Origin: Verrucomicrobiota bacterium
GTDB lineage: Bacteria; Verrucomicrobiota; Verrucomicrobiia; Opitutales; Opitutaceae
Direction: 5' to 3'
Assembly (NCBI GenBank): GCA_023433275.1
Contig: JAEZDN010000047.1
Coordinates: forward strand, 1 to 64,000
DNA: 64,000 bases
Shown: positions 35,165 to 43,457 of the stretch, piece by piece
Numbering within the stretch: the first letter of the stretch is position 1
Layout of the letters: each line of letters begins with the position of its first letter
Translations under genes and position numbers: made by a program
Notes under the pieces: model-generated
What the model saw: only the letters and a program-made list of their open reading frames with translations
Told to the model about the DNA's origin: nothing
Databases searched by the model: none

Positions 35165-36916
35165 TTAAAGCCGCGGGGCGGCGGGCTTGAGGGGCGGCGC
35201 CCAGGCATTGACGCCGGTCGTGTTGAGCTTCCGCTTGTAGACCTTCTCGTTGCAGGTGACGTAGAGGATGTCGAATTTCTCGCCGCCGAAGACGAGGTTC
35301 GTGCACTTGCCGTTGGGCGTCGGGATGATGGCGTTCACGCGACCGGCTTGGTCGCAGATTTGGATGCCCAGGCCGGTGGTGACGTAGAGCAGGCCATTGA
35401 CGTCGACCTTGATGCCGTCGGCGAAACTCTGATCGGCATTGTCGGCGGAATGCAGCCAGTAGAACTTCTGTTTGTGCGCGAGCGTGCCGTCGGGCTGGAT
35501 CACGTAGCTGTACACCCAGTGCGAACCGTAGTCGGCGACGTAGAGCAATGACTGGTCGGGCGAGAGTGCGATGCCGTTGGGGTATTTGAAACCGGCGTCG
35601 ACCTGTTGCTTCGAGCCGTCGGGGCGGATCAGCCAGATCGTGTTGTTGGAGCCGGGCGCGGTGACGTAGAGGTTGCCGTTGTGCGCCATGACGAGATCGT
35701 TGCCGCCGATGTCATCGGCGAGGACCGAGACCCTGCCGTCGGTGTCGTAAACCAGGATTTGTTTCGTCGCGGTCGCGCAGGCGTAGAGCCGGCCGTCGGG
35801 GCCGAAGGCCTGGCCGTTGGCGCGCTTGGTGTCGGCGATGAACTCGATGGGTTTGCCGTCGGCGTCGAGGCGGTAGGCCTTGCCCGCGGGGATGTCGGTG
35901 AAAAAGAATTCACCCTTCGCATTCACGGCGGTGCCCTCGGAGAGGCGGTAGCCTTCGCCGACGAGTTCCCAGCCTTCGCCGGGGATCAGGATGGGGCCGA
36001 TGCGCTCGGCGGGCAGAGCTGCGGCCTTCACGGGCGCGGGCCAGTTTTGCCAGAGGAAGCGGATGGCGTCGGGGAAGATTGCGGCTTGGTGGCGTCCGTT
36101 GTGACCGCCCTCGCCCCAGACGTGTTTCACCTCGTAGCCGGCGTAGGTGAGCGCGCGCTCCATCGTCTGGTTGGCCATCCACCAGTCGCCGGCGTAGATG
36201 TTGAGGTCGTTGGAACCATCCTGAAGGAAGATGCGGAGCGGCTTGGGCTCGGTCTTGCGAATGAGCGATGGGTAGCGGCCTCCGCCGCGGAGGTCGACGT
36301 AGGTGCCGATGCCGCTGTAGACGCGGGTGAAGGCATCGGGTCGCTCCCACGCCGCGGTAAAGGCGGCGATGGCGCCACTGCTCTGGCCGCCGATGGCGCG
36401 GTCGTTGCCGGATTGAGAAAGACGGATGGCGCGACCGTCGGTGGTTTGTTGCCGCTCGACGAACGGCAGGAGTTCCTCGAGGAGGAAACGGGCGTAGTGG
36501 TCGCCGAGGCCGTCGTATTCGTAGCTGCGGTTGAAGCGCGGAAGCGCGGTGTCGGGATTGGCGGGTGGAATCACGCCCGGGGTGACGAACACGCCGACGA
36601 GCACGGGAATCTCGCCGCGGGCGATGAGGTTGTCGAAGACGACGGGCGCGTTGTGCTGCACACCGTCCTGGTTGATGTACACGCAGGCCGGTTTGGCCGG
36701 GTCGTACTGGCGCGGGACGTAGAGGGTGACGGTGCGCGTGGTGCCGGGGAAGATTTTGGATTCGGCGAAGGTGAACTTGAGCAGTTCGCCCTGGGGTATG
36801 CCGGGTTGGACGAGCGAGTCAGGGTGGGGCGCGTAATCGTCGGCGGGGCGGAGGAGGCCGAGGGGAAGAGTGAAGGCAAAGGTGAGTGCAGCGAGGACGC
36901 GGAGTGGGGGAGTCAT
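35165..36916 (-). CDS. Secreted fusion: CE1-like esterase + SMP-30/gluconolactonase propeller
   Basis: The product has 583 residues with an N-terminal hydrophobic leader. Residues about 40-295 form an alpha/beta-hydrolase of the esterase-D/CE1 type: nucleophile Ser179 in GGQSSGA, acid probably Asp in LQDGSNDLN (near 237), His272 in GEGGHNGRH. CE1 enzymes include feruloyl and acetyl-xylan esterases. Residues about 300-575 are an SMP-30/gluconolactonase six-bladed propeller (SEGTAVNAKGEFFFTDIP, ANGQAFGPDGRLYAC, GGNDLVMAHNGNLYVT, YPNGIALSPDQSLLYVADYG, FADGIKVDVNGLLYVT). The combination would remove ester decorations and open a sugar lactone. Gene context, inside a xylan locus, agrees; neither substrate is proven. 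Confidence 0.85.
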   Translation of the reverse strand: MTPPLRVLAALTFAFTLPLGLLRPADDYAPHPDSLVQPGIPQGELLKFTFAESKIFPGTTRTVTLYVPRQYDPAKPACVYINQDGVQHNAPVVFDNLIARGEIPVLVGVFVTPGVIPPANPDTALPRFNRSYEYDGLGDHYARFLLEELLPFVERQQTTDGRAIRLSQSGNDRAIGGQSSGAIAAFTAAWERPDAFTRVYSGIGTYVDLRGGGRYPSLIRKTEPKPLRIFLQDGSNDLNIYAGDWWMANQTMERALTYAGYEVKHVWGEGGHNGRHQAAIFPDAIRFLWQNWPAPVKAAALPAERIGPILIPGEGWELVGEGYRLSEGTAVNAKGEFFFTDIPAGKAYRLDADGKPIEFIADTKRANGQAFGPDGRLYACATATKQILVYDTDGRVSVLADDIGGNDLVMAHNGNLYVTAPGSNNTIWLIRPDGSKQQVDAGFKYPNGIALSPDQSLLYVADYGSHWVYSYVIQPDGTLAHKQKFYWLHSADNADQSFADGIKVDVNGLLYVTTGLGIQICDQAGRVNAIIPTPNGKCTNLVFGGEKFDILYVTCNEKVYKRKLNTTGVNAWAPPLKPAAPRL

Positions 36917-37455
36917 GGGGTGGCGAGTAGCCTTGGGGATTCGGGTGCGGCTGCCGAGACGGTTTCTTCAGGGCAGGGTAGCCACGAAAAACACGAAAAG
37001 CGTTTGGCCTGCAGTCGAGGCGTTTACGGGCGACTAGGGAAGTGTCTTCACAATCGTTGGTCTCATGGGCAGCGATCGAACAACACACACTGTCGCTACG
37101 CGCCACCCCTCTTGATAGAGGGGAGTCATACGCAGCCGAAGTCCCCCCTCTATCAAGAGGGGTGCCCAAAGGGCGGGGTGTTTGGATTTCGGAGACACTC
37201 CCGAAAGTCGTCTCGAGGTATTAGCTGCGTTCGGGTTTGTGCCGTTGCCGGCTGGGGATCATTTTCTCGCGAAGGCGACGAAGGGAACGAAGGAGGGCCG
37301 GGCGGTAGGGACCCTGGTCGCCTAGGGTCTTTCGTGAGACACCGCCTTGGTGCGGGTACGTGGGAGGGAATAATTCGGTTGGCGGGCGGCGAGCGGGTGG
37401 TTTGCTTGGGATCGGGCCGGCGTGTGCTGCCGTTGCAGTGCGAAATACTCCGCCC
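36917..37455. repeat. Intergenic region with a long perfect inverted repeat
   Basis: Arms 37104-37123 and 37145-37164 are perfect 20-bp inverted copies (CACCCCTCTTGATAGAGGGG). The right arm is followed by TGCCCAAAGGGCGGGGTG; a decayed copy lies at 9700-9800. An outer-arm-like fragment (CCACGAAAAACACGAAAAG) is at about 36982. No gene is seen in these 539 bases. Confidence 0.75.
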
Positions 37456-38049
37456 ATGAACCCACCTGATTCCGATCCCCTGTCCGGCCGCATCTTCACG
37501 ATTCGTGGCCAGCGTGTTATTCTCGATGCTGATTTGGCACGCTTGTACGGAGCGCCAACGAAGGTTTTCAATCAGGCGATTAAGCGAAATGCTCTTCGGT
37601 TTCCGGCGGATTTCGCGTTCCAGCTAAGCCGGGATGAGGCCGCTGGTATGTGGTCACAAATTGTGACCACATATCCGGAAGTAGCTGATGAAACGCGGGA
37701 AGTGGGTTTGAGGTCGCAATCTGTGACCTCAAAGAAGCCGCAGCGCCGGCGTCTGAGCAATCGTCCGTGGGTTTTCACTGAACATGGGGCGGTGATGGCG
37801 GCGAACGTTCTGCGGTCGCCGAAGGCGGTGTCCATGAGCGTTTATGTGGTGCGGGCTTTTGTTCGGATGCGCGAGGAGTTGATGACGAGTGCGATCATCA
37901 TGAAGCGGCTCGCGGAACTGGATAAGAAGCTGGTCACGCATGACGTGATCCTGCGGGACATCTACGAGAAGCTCCGGCCGTTGCTCGCTCCGCCGCCCGA
38001 GCCGCCGCGGAAGGAGTTGGGGTTCCATACGCGGATGAAGAAGGAGTGA
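37456..38049 (+). CDS. ORF6N-domain protein
   Basis: The product has 197 residues from the ATG at 37456; an upstream in-frame start only adds a Gly-rich leader. Residues about 12-110 are the ORF6N DNA-binding domain (IFTIRGQRVILDADLARLYG, FNQAIKRNALRFPADFAFQL, WVFTEHGAVMAANVLRSPKA), widespread in phages and in mobile or defence-related bacterial genes. The helical C-terminus (MKRLAELDKKLVTHDVI) is typical of host-encoded members. The block before the FTEHG motif is expanded: the usual S-Q-x-V-T-S string occurs twice (WSQIVTTYP and LRSQSVTSKK), each encoded by a palindrome. It is unrelated in function to its xylan neighbours and probably arrived by transfer. Confidence 0.88.
   Translation: MNPPDSDPLSGRIFTIRGQRVILDADLARLYGAPTKVFNQAIKRNALRFPADFAFQLSRDEAAGMWSQIVTTYPEVADETREVGLRSQSVTSKKPQRRRLSNRPWVFTEHGAVMAANVLRSPKAVSMSVYVVRAFVRMREELMTSAIIMKRLAELDKKLVTHDVILRDIYEKLRPLLAPPPEPPRKELGFHTRMKKE
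37649..37731. repeat. Two related palindromes within the ORF6N gene
   Basis: The first, 37649-37671, is perfect (11-bp arms TGTGGTCACAA / TTGTGACCACA, 1-nt centre). The second, about 37708-37732, has arms TTGAGGTCGCA / TGTGACCTCAA with one mismatch. Both share a GGTC.CA...TGTGACC core. Confidence 0.75.
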
Positions 38050-38392
38050 GGGGATGAGTGCAGTCGGACTGCCCGAGTAAGGCCAGTCTTCGACGGACCT
38101 ACTTCACCTTCGCTCACCAGTTGGATTCCCGTCCAGTTCATCATCATCAGCCGTGCGAAGGAGCCACGGGAAAGGACGTATGTCGCCGACCGCTTGGATG
38201 CTTCGCTCCGCATCCAGCTGGATGAACAACGCAGGATTTCGCCGTCGCCGAGCCTTAGCCGAAAATATGCAGTTGGATGCAGGGGTGCGGCTTGCCCGCG
38301 CCCTTTCCTCGCTGCGGGAACAAAGGGCGTGGACGATCCACGTCCCTACAACGGAACAGAGAAATTGTCGCGAGCGACGACCCTGCGATTGA
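38050..38392. repeat. Intergenic region with two repeat families
   Basis: A decayed copy of the GTCATCC...GGATCC element lies at 38141-38217 (inner parts CCGTGCGAAGGAGCCACGGG and GCTTGGATGCTTCGCTCCGC). Next, 38270-38360 is a copy of the element seen at 1141-1210 and 20465-20590 (GGGCGTGGACGATCCACGTC). No gene is seen. Confidence 0.6.
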
Positions 38393-40057
38393 TCACTCCG
38401 TGCGGGTGTGGGGTCCGATGAGGGCGCCGGTGAAGTGGCCGCCGCCGCCGGCAGCTTGGACGCTGATCGGATAGGAATCGGCTTTCGGGAGAAGCTCTTT
38501 CCACTCGCCGGTGCCGAGGCGGTAGGCGAAGGAGAGAACCTTCTCGTCGCCGGTGATGCGGAGTTCGATATCCTTGGCGTCGGCGGGGAGCAGGCCGGTG
38601 ATGAGCGTTGTCGGCGTCGGGCCGTTCTGGACCTCGACGAAGACACTCAGACCGCCTTCGGTGCGCTGAGCGGCGAAGTAGTAGGTGTGGGTTTCGTTCT
38701 GGCTGATGGCGAGCCCGGCGGAGGTGCCGCGGGCGGCGGGGATGGCCAGCTTGGTCGAGGCCTCATATTTCGAGTGCTGCACACGGCGGCCCCAGTAGGA
38801 AGGGTTGCCCTTGCCGGAGAGGCGGTCGGCGCGCGGGGTGAGGTGGAGTTTGCCGTCGGCGAGTTTCCACCAGTTTTCCTTGGGCGTGCGGATCATGACC
38901 CACTGCTGGGAGAGCGCGGCGGAGTCGAACTCGTCACTCCAGGTGAAATTGCCGGTGAACGGAGCCTGGGCAATTGGCGTGGAGGGGACGGGGGCCTTGA
39001 CGACATACGGCACGCGTTCGCCGGGGGGAAGGATCACGGGCCAGTCGTCGTCGGTCCAGGTGACGGGCAGCAGGAAGGTCTCGCGGCCGGTGGCCCAGCG
39101 GTTCGGGGCGTAGGGGCGGCAGGCGAGGAAGATGGACCACCACTTGCCGTCGGGGCCGATCTCGAGGTCGGCGTGGCCGGTGCAGGTGACGGCGTGCTTC
39201 GCGTTGTTGTCGAGGTCGCGCTGCGTGAGGATGGGATTCTTGTCCCACGGCACGAACGGACCAGTCGGGGCCTTGCTGCGCAGGATGACCTGGGAGTGGT
39301 GGTTCGACGTGCCGCCCTCGGCGCAGCAGAGGTAGTACCAGCCGTTGCGCTTGTAGAGGTGAGGGCCCTCGATCCAGACGGGCTTGGTCGAGAGGTCGAC
39401 ACCGCCGTTCACGATGATGCTGCGCGGCCCGATCATCTTCCTGTTCGCGATGTCAAATTCCTGGATCCAGATGGCGCGGTGGCCCGAGTAGAGCGGTTTG
39501 TTGTCGGGCGGGTTGCCGTTGTTGAGCATCCAGGCGCGACCGTCGTCGTCGAAGAAGAGGGACGGGTCGATGCCGTCGAAGTCGAGCCAGATGGGATCGG
39601 ACCAGGGGCCGGCCGGGTCGGTGGCGGTCATGAGGAAATTGCCGCCGGCGTCGACCATCGTGCAGACCACGTAGAAGGTGCCGTTGTGGTGGCTGATTGC
39701 CGGCGCGAAGATGCCGCGGGTGATGCCGAGATTGTCGTAGTTGAGCTGGGTCGGACGATCGATGACGTGACCGATTTGTTTCCAGTTCACCATGTCCTTG
39801 CTGTGAAAAATCGGAATGCCAGGGAAGTGGGCGAAGGTGGAGTTGATGAGGTAATAATCATCGCCGACGCGGCAGATGCTCGGGTCGGGGTAGTAGCCGG
39901 CGAGGATCGGATTCTGGAAATGGCCGGCGGGCAGCGGCGCCTCGAAGATGGTGTCGCGGCCGGTGTAGGTGAACGACTCGAAGGTGACAGGGGTCGGCGC
40001 GGTCGCGGCGAAGCCGGCAACAGGGAGGAGCAGGGCGAGGAAGGCGGAGCGAAGCAT
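38393..40057 (-). CDS. Secreted GH43 beta-xylosidase/alpha-L-arabinofuranosidase
   Basis: The product has 554 residues with a signal peptide (MLRSAFLALLLPVAGFAATA). A five-bladed GH43 propeller (residues about 45-345) carries the catalytic set: base Asp58 (YYPDPSI), modulating Asp164 (DFDGIDPSLFF) and acid Glu230 (VWIEGPHLY). Residues about 365-554 are the beta-sandwich typical of GH43 xylosidases (FTWSDEFDSAALSQQWVMIRTP ... GHFTGALIGPHT). It should release xylose or arabinose from xylan oligomers outside the cytoplasm. It is divergent from the GH10 gene across 141 bases, probably sharing a control region. Confidence 0.92.
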   Translation of the reverse strand: MLRSAFLALLLPVAGFAATAPTPVTFESFTYTGRDTIFEAPLPAGHFQNPILAGYYPDPSICRVGDDYYLINSTFAHFPGIPIFHSKDMVNWKQIGHVIDRPTQLNYDNLGITRGIFAPAISHHNGTFYVVCTMVDAGGNFLMTATDPAGPWSDPIWLDFDGIDPSLFFDDDGRAWMLNNGNPPDNKPLYSGHRAIWIQEFDIANRKMIGPRSIIVNGGVDLSTKPVWIEGPHLYKRNGWYYLCCAEGGTSNHHSQVILRSKAPTGPFVPWDKNPILTQRDLDNNAKHAVTCTGHADLEIGPDGKWWSIFLACRPYAPNRWATGRETFLLPVTWTDDDWPVILPPGERVPYVVKAPVPSTPIAQAPFTGNFTWSDEFDSAALSQQWVMIRTPKENWWKLADGKLHLTPRADRLSGKGNPSYWGRRVQHSKYEASTKLAIPAARGTSAGLAISQNETHTYYFAAQRTEGGLSVFVEVQNGPTPTTLITGLLPADAKDIELRITGDEKVLSFAYRLGTGEWKELLPKADSYPISVQAAGGGGHFTGALIGPHTRTE

Positions 40058-40198
40058 GGCGATAACAATGGGGTTGGAATTACGGAAAGTAGGGACGCCC
40101 CTTTAAAAGGCCCGTGCATTCCTACGGGACCGTTCAGCAACTGCGACTCGTGCGACGCTGGGAATTGCCTCCGGCTCCGCCGAAGGCAATATCCGGGC

Positions 40199-41338
40199 AT
40201 GGAAAGCCCTCTGGATCCCCGCGCCATGCTCCTGCTCACCGGCTTGGTCGTCATGGCCGCCTCTGGTAGCGCGATGGCTGAAAAGGAGCCCACGCTGCGC
40301 GACGCGGCGGGCAACAAGGTGCTGATCGGCGCGGCGGCCTCGAGCCAGGATCTGAAGGATCCAAAGTTCGTCGCCCTCTACCTCAAGCACTTCAATGCCG
40401 TCACGGCCCATGCCGACATGATGCCGTCACGATTGGTGGACGACCATGGGCGGTATGATTTTTCGCATGCCGACGCCGTGGCGGACTTCGCCCGGGAGAA
40501 CGGCCTCGCTTTGTACGGGCACATGCTGCTGTGGCAGCACCTCTCCCGCGACTGGTTGTTCAAGTACAAGGAGGGCAAGCCGCTGTCGCGCGAGGCCGCG
40601 CTGGCCAACCTCAAGGGCTATATCGACACGGTGGCGGGCCGCTACCGCGGGCAGGTGAAGGCGTGGGACGTCGTGAACGAGGCGCTGAGCGACGAAGGCG
40701 ACGAGTACCTGCGCGACATCCCGGCCCGCCGGGCGATCGGCGACGACTTCATCATCCAGGCGTTCAAGCTCGCGCAGGCGGCGGATCCGGAAGCGGAACT
40801 CTATTACAACGACTACAACATCGAGCTGCCCTACAAGCGCGCGAAGGCGTTGCGGTTGCTCCGGGAGTTGCGGGAAGCGGGCGTGCGCATCGATGCGGTC
40901 GGCATCCAGGGACATTGGATGCTGGATGATAAGCATCCGTCGACGGACGTCATTTCCGATGCGATCCGGGAATTCCAAGCCGCCGGCTTCAAGGTCATGA
41001 TCACGGAACTTGATGTCGATGTGCTGCCCCGGACCACCAGCGGGGCGAATCTCGAGAGCGTCGAGGAGGGGCCCAATCCCTATCCGGGCGGTCTGCCCGG
41101 GGAGGTTCAGCAGCAACTCGCGCGCCGGTACGCGGCGATCTTCGAAGCCATCCTCAAGCCCGGCGGCGTGACGATGATCACCTTTTGGGGAACGCACGAT
41201 GGCCATTCCTGGTTGAATGACTTCCCGGTGAAACGCCGGACCAACCATCCGTTGCTCTTCGACCGGAATCTGGAGCCGAAGCCGGCATTCCAGGCGGTGG
41301 TGGACGCGCTCGAGCGCGCCGACGCTTCGAATCGGTGA
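40199..41338 (+). CDS. GH10 endo-1,4-beta-xylanase
   Basis: The product has 379 residues from the ATG at 40199, or 370 from 40226, with a hydrophobic export signal (LLLTGLVVMAASGSAMA). The acid/base Glu161 lies in WDVVNEALSDEG and the nucleophile Glu270 in KVMITELDVDVLP, and the C-terminal VTMITFWGTHDGHSWLND block is standard for GH10. Two strongly conserved glycone-side strings are altered. The usual E-N-E-M-K-W reads A-H-A-D-M-M, and the usual L-V-W-H-S-Q reads L-L-W-Q-H-L, so subsite binding may differ from classical xylanases. The frame extends upstream antisense to GH43 but that part is not coding. Confidence 0.92.
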   Translation: MESPLDPRAMLLLTGLVVMAASGSAMAEKEPTLRDAAGNKVLIGAAASSQDLKDPKFVALYLKHFNAVTAHADMMPSRLVDDHGRYDFSHADAVADFARENGLALYGHMLLWQHLSRDWLFKYKEGKPLSREAALANLKGYIDTVAGRYRGQVKAWDVVNEALSDEGDEYLRDIPARRAIGDDFIIQAFKLAQAADPEAELYYNDYNIELPYKRAKALRLLRELREAGVRIDAVGIQGHWMLDDKHPSTDVISDAIREFQAAGFKVMITELDVDVLPRTTSGANLESVEEGPNPYPGGLPGEVQQQLARRYAAIFEAILKPGGVTMITFWGTHDGHSWLNDFPVKRRTNHPLLFDRNLEPKPAFQAVVDALERADASNR

Positions 41339-41365
41339 GGCCTGATGATCCAACCCGGACGCGAA

Positions 41366-43327
41366 TCACCAATCGTCGGTGCGGAACGGGGCGGCGGGGA
41401 GGCCGGCGGCGTTGAAGAGGGTGGCCAGCGGGTTGGCTTGCCAGGCGTAGCGCACGGCGACGGGCGATTTAACTGCGGGGGAGGAGACGAGCACGGTGTC
41501 GCCTTCGATGCGGGCTTCGGCCCAGTGCCAGGTGCGGTCGGCGCCGGCGACGGAGAACTCGCCGAGCTTGTCGCCTTTGACGACAAGGCCGCCGTCCGTG
41601 TGCTTGAAGTGCAGGCGCAGACCGCCGGGGATGGGTTCGGCGCGGACAAACTCCGGGCCCTGGGCCACGACGTCCTTGCCGTAAACGTCGCGGAGCGCGA
41701 GCAGCGCGAGGCGTTCGCCGACAGGCTTCTTTTCGGTGGGATGAATGTCGTCGGCATCGCCGGTGTCGACGGTGACGGCGAGCCCCGTGTGCGGCACGGT
41801 GCGGGCGGCGAGCGCCTGGGCCTCGCGGAGATCGCTCCAGCCATCGGTGCCGGGCTGATCGCGGCGCTGCATGAAGGCGGGCAGGCTGGCGATGTAGACG
41901 GGCAGATTGGGTTGTCGGAAAAGCCGACGCCAATCCGCGATGAGGGCGGGCAACAAGGTGCGGTACTGGTGGGCGCGGGTGAAATTGGCTTCGCCCTGGT
42001 ACCAGAGCGCGCCGGCGATCGCGAGGGGCGCGAGCGGACGCAGCATGCCCTCGTGCAACACGGTGGGCATGCTCGGCCAGTTTTCGTAGCCGAGCGGCAG
42101 CGGGTGCGGGGACCTGGCATCGACGCCCACCGTGGCACGCCAGTCGCCTTCCAACGGAATGGCGGTGCCGTCGCCGAGCGTGAGTTGGAGCGCATCGGCC
42201 GGTAAGCGAAAGCCGCCGTCGGGCGCGGTCTTGAGCACGCGGATCGCGATGACGTTTCGACCGGGGCGCAGGGCGTCGGCGGGGACATTGTAGGCGCGGG
42301 GATTTTCCACCCACGCGCTGGCGCCGATCCAGCGGCCGTTGATCCAGGCGGTGTCCATGCGCTCGACGACGCCGAGCAGGAGCCGGGCATTGCCCGCGGG
42401 CAGCGGGTCGGGCAGCGAGACCTCGCGGCGGAACCAGACCACGGCGGGGGATTCGGGGACGTTGAGTTGGGCGAAACCCTGTTTGAGCGAGACGGGCTGC
42501 CAGTCGGCGGTGTCGACGTCGGCGTGGTCCCAACCGCCGGCGACGCCGCGGTCGTGTTGGTCGTACCAGTGCATCACATAATTGCCGTAGACGGGTGCGC
42601 CGCTGGCGCGCAGTCGGGCAATCTCGTCGAGACCCGGACCGAACTCGGGGAAGGCGCGGAGCGCGTCGGCGCTCATGAGCGATTCCGCGGGTGCGCCGCC
42701 GACGGCGGCTTGGATCAGGCCGATGGGCACGCCGGTCTCGGCGTGAACCTTGCGTCCGAAGTAGTAGGCGACGGCGGAGAAGCCGGGGCCTTGCTGGAAG
42801 CTGGCGGGTTCACACAGCAGCCAGGCGCCGGCCGGTGCGTCGAGGGGCGAGTACGCCGACCGCTGGGGTACGCGGAACAGCCGGATGCCGGGGTGGGAGG
42901 CCTGTTTCGCGTCCTCGGCGCCGTCGCGCGAGCGGAGCAGGCCGAAGGCCATGTTGGATTGTCCGCTGCAGAGCCAGAGATCGCCGACGAGGACGTCGGA
43001 GAATTTTTGTGTTTCGACTCCCGAGTGAGCGCCTTTGGCCGAGACGATGAATTCCCGTGGTGTGGCGGAGGCGGCGAGGGGATCGAGGGTGACTTGCCAG
43101 CGTCCGTTGGCGTCGGGCGCGGCGGTTTTGGTCTGGCCGGCGAAGCTCACGGTAATTTCGGTGCCGGGCCCGGCCCAGCCCCAGATGGGATTGGGCTGGT
43201 TGCGCTGGAGCATCATGTGCTCGCCGAAGAGCGGCGCAATCAGCGGGCGCGCGGACTCGGCGGCGAAGGCGCCGGCCAGAACCAGGGTAAGAGCGAGCGA
43301 GGTGAGGATCTGGCGCAGGAGTTTCAT
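41366..43327 (-). CDS. Secreted SASA-type acetylesterase (sialate-O-acetylesterase-like, CE20-like)
   Basis: The product has 653 residues from the ATG at 43327, which gives a signal peptide (MKLLRQILTSLALTLVLAGAFA). The SGNH-type SASA domain has Ser124 in LCSGQSNMAF and an Asp-x-x-His near residue 545 (DDIHPTEKK). It is split by a jelly-roll insertion with galactose-binding-like features (VVWFRREVSLPDPL, DTAWINGRWIG, NVIAIRVLKT). This split arrangement is that of the xylan acetylesterases classed as CE20 and of sialate O-acetylesterases. In this xylan locus it most likely removes acetyl groups from xylan or xylo-oligosaccharides. The gene ends the minus-strand run that begins with GH52. Confidence 0.88.
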   Translation of the reverse strand: MKLLRQILTSLALTLVLAGAFAAESARPLIAPLFGEHMMLQRNQPNPIWGWAGPGTEITVSFAGQTKTAAPDANGRWQVTLDPLAASATPREFIVSAKGAHSGVETQKFSDVLVGDLWLCSGQSNMAFGLLRSRDGAEDAKQASHPGIRLFRVPQRSAYSPLDAPAGAWLLCEPASFQQGPGFSAVAYYFGRKVHAETGVPIGLIQAAVGGAPAESLMSADALRAFPEFGPGLDEIARLRASGAPVYGNYVMHWYDQHDRGVAGGWDHADVDTADWQPVSLKQGFAQLNVPESPAVVWFRREVSLPDPLPAGNARLLLGVVERMDTAWINGRWIGASAWVENPRAYNVPADALRPGRNVIAIRVLKTAPDGGFRLPADALQLTLGDGTAIPLEGDWRATVGVDARSPHPLPLGYENWPSMPTVLHEGMLRPLAPLAIAGALWYQGEANFTRAHQYRTLLPALIADWRRLFRQPNLPVYIASLPAFMQRRDQPGTDGWSDLREAQALAARTVPHTGLAVTVDTGDADDIHPTEKKPVGERLALLALRDVYGKDVVAQGPEFVRAEPIPGGLRLHFKHTDGGLVVKGDKLGEFSVAGADRTWHWAEARIEGDTVLVSSPAVKSPVAVRYAWQANPLATLFNAAGLPAAPFRTDDW

Positions 43328-43457
43328 GCGGGAGGAAGGTAAAGACCGCGCTGGCGCGGTCCGGGGTTGGGGCGCGGAAGGACCGCGCAAGCGCGCCCCC
43401 TATAAGACTTCCGAAGGCGCGATTAGGAGAACGATTGCGAGAACGAGAAGGATTTGG

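Noticed and set aside
38408..40198. Upstream in-frame extension of the GH10 frame
   Set aside because: It is antisense to the GH43 gene and lacks any domain; the export signal at 40226 marks the real N-terminus.
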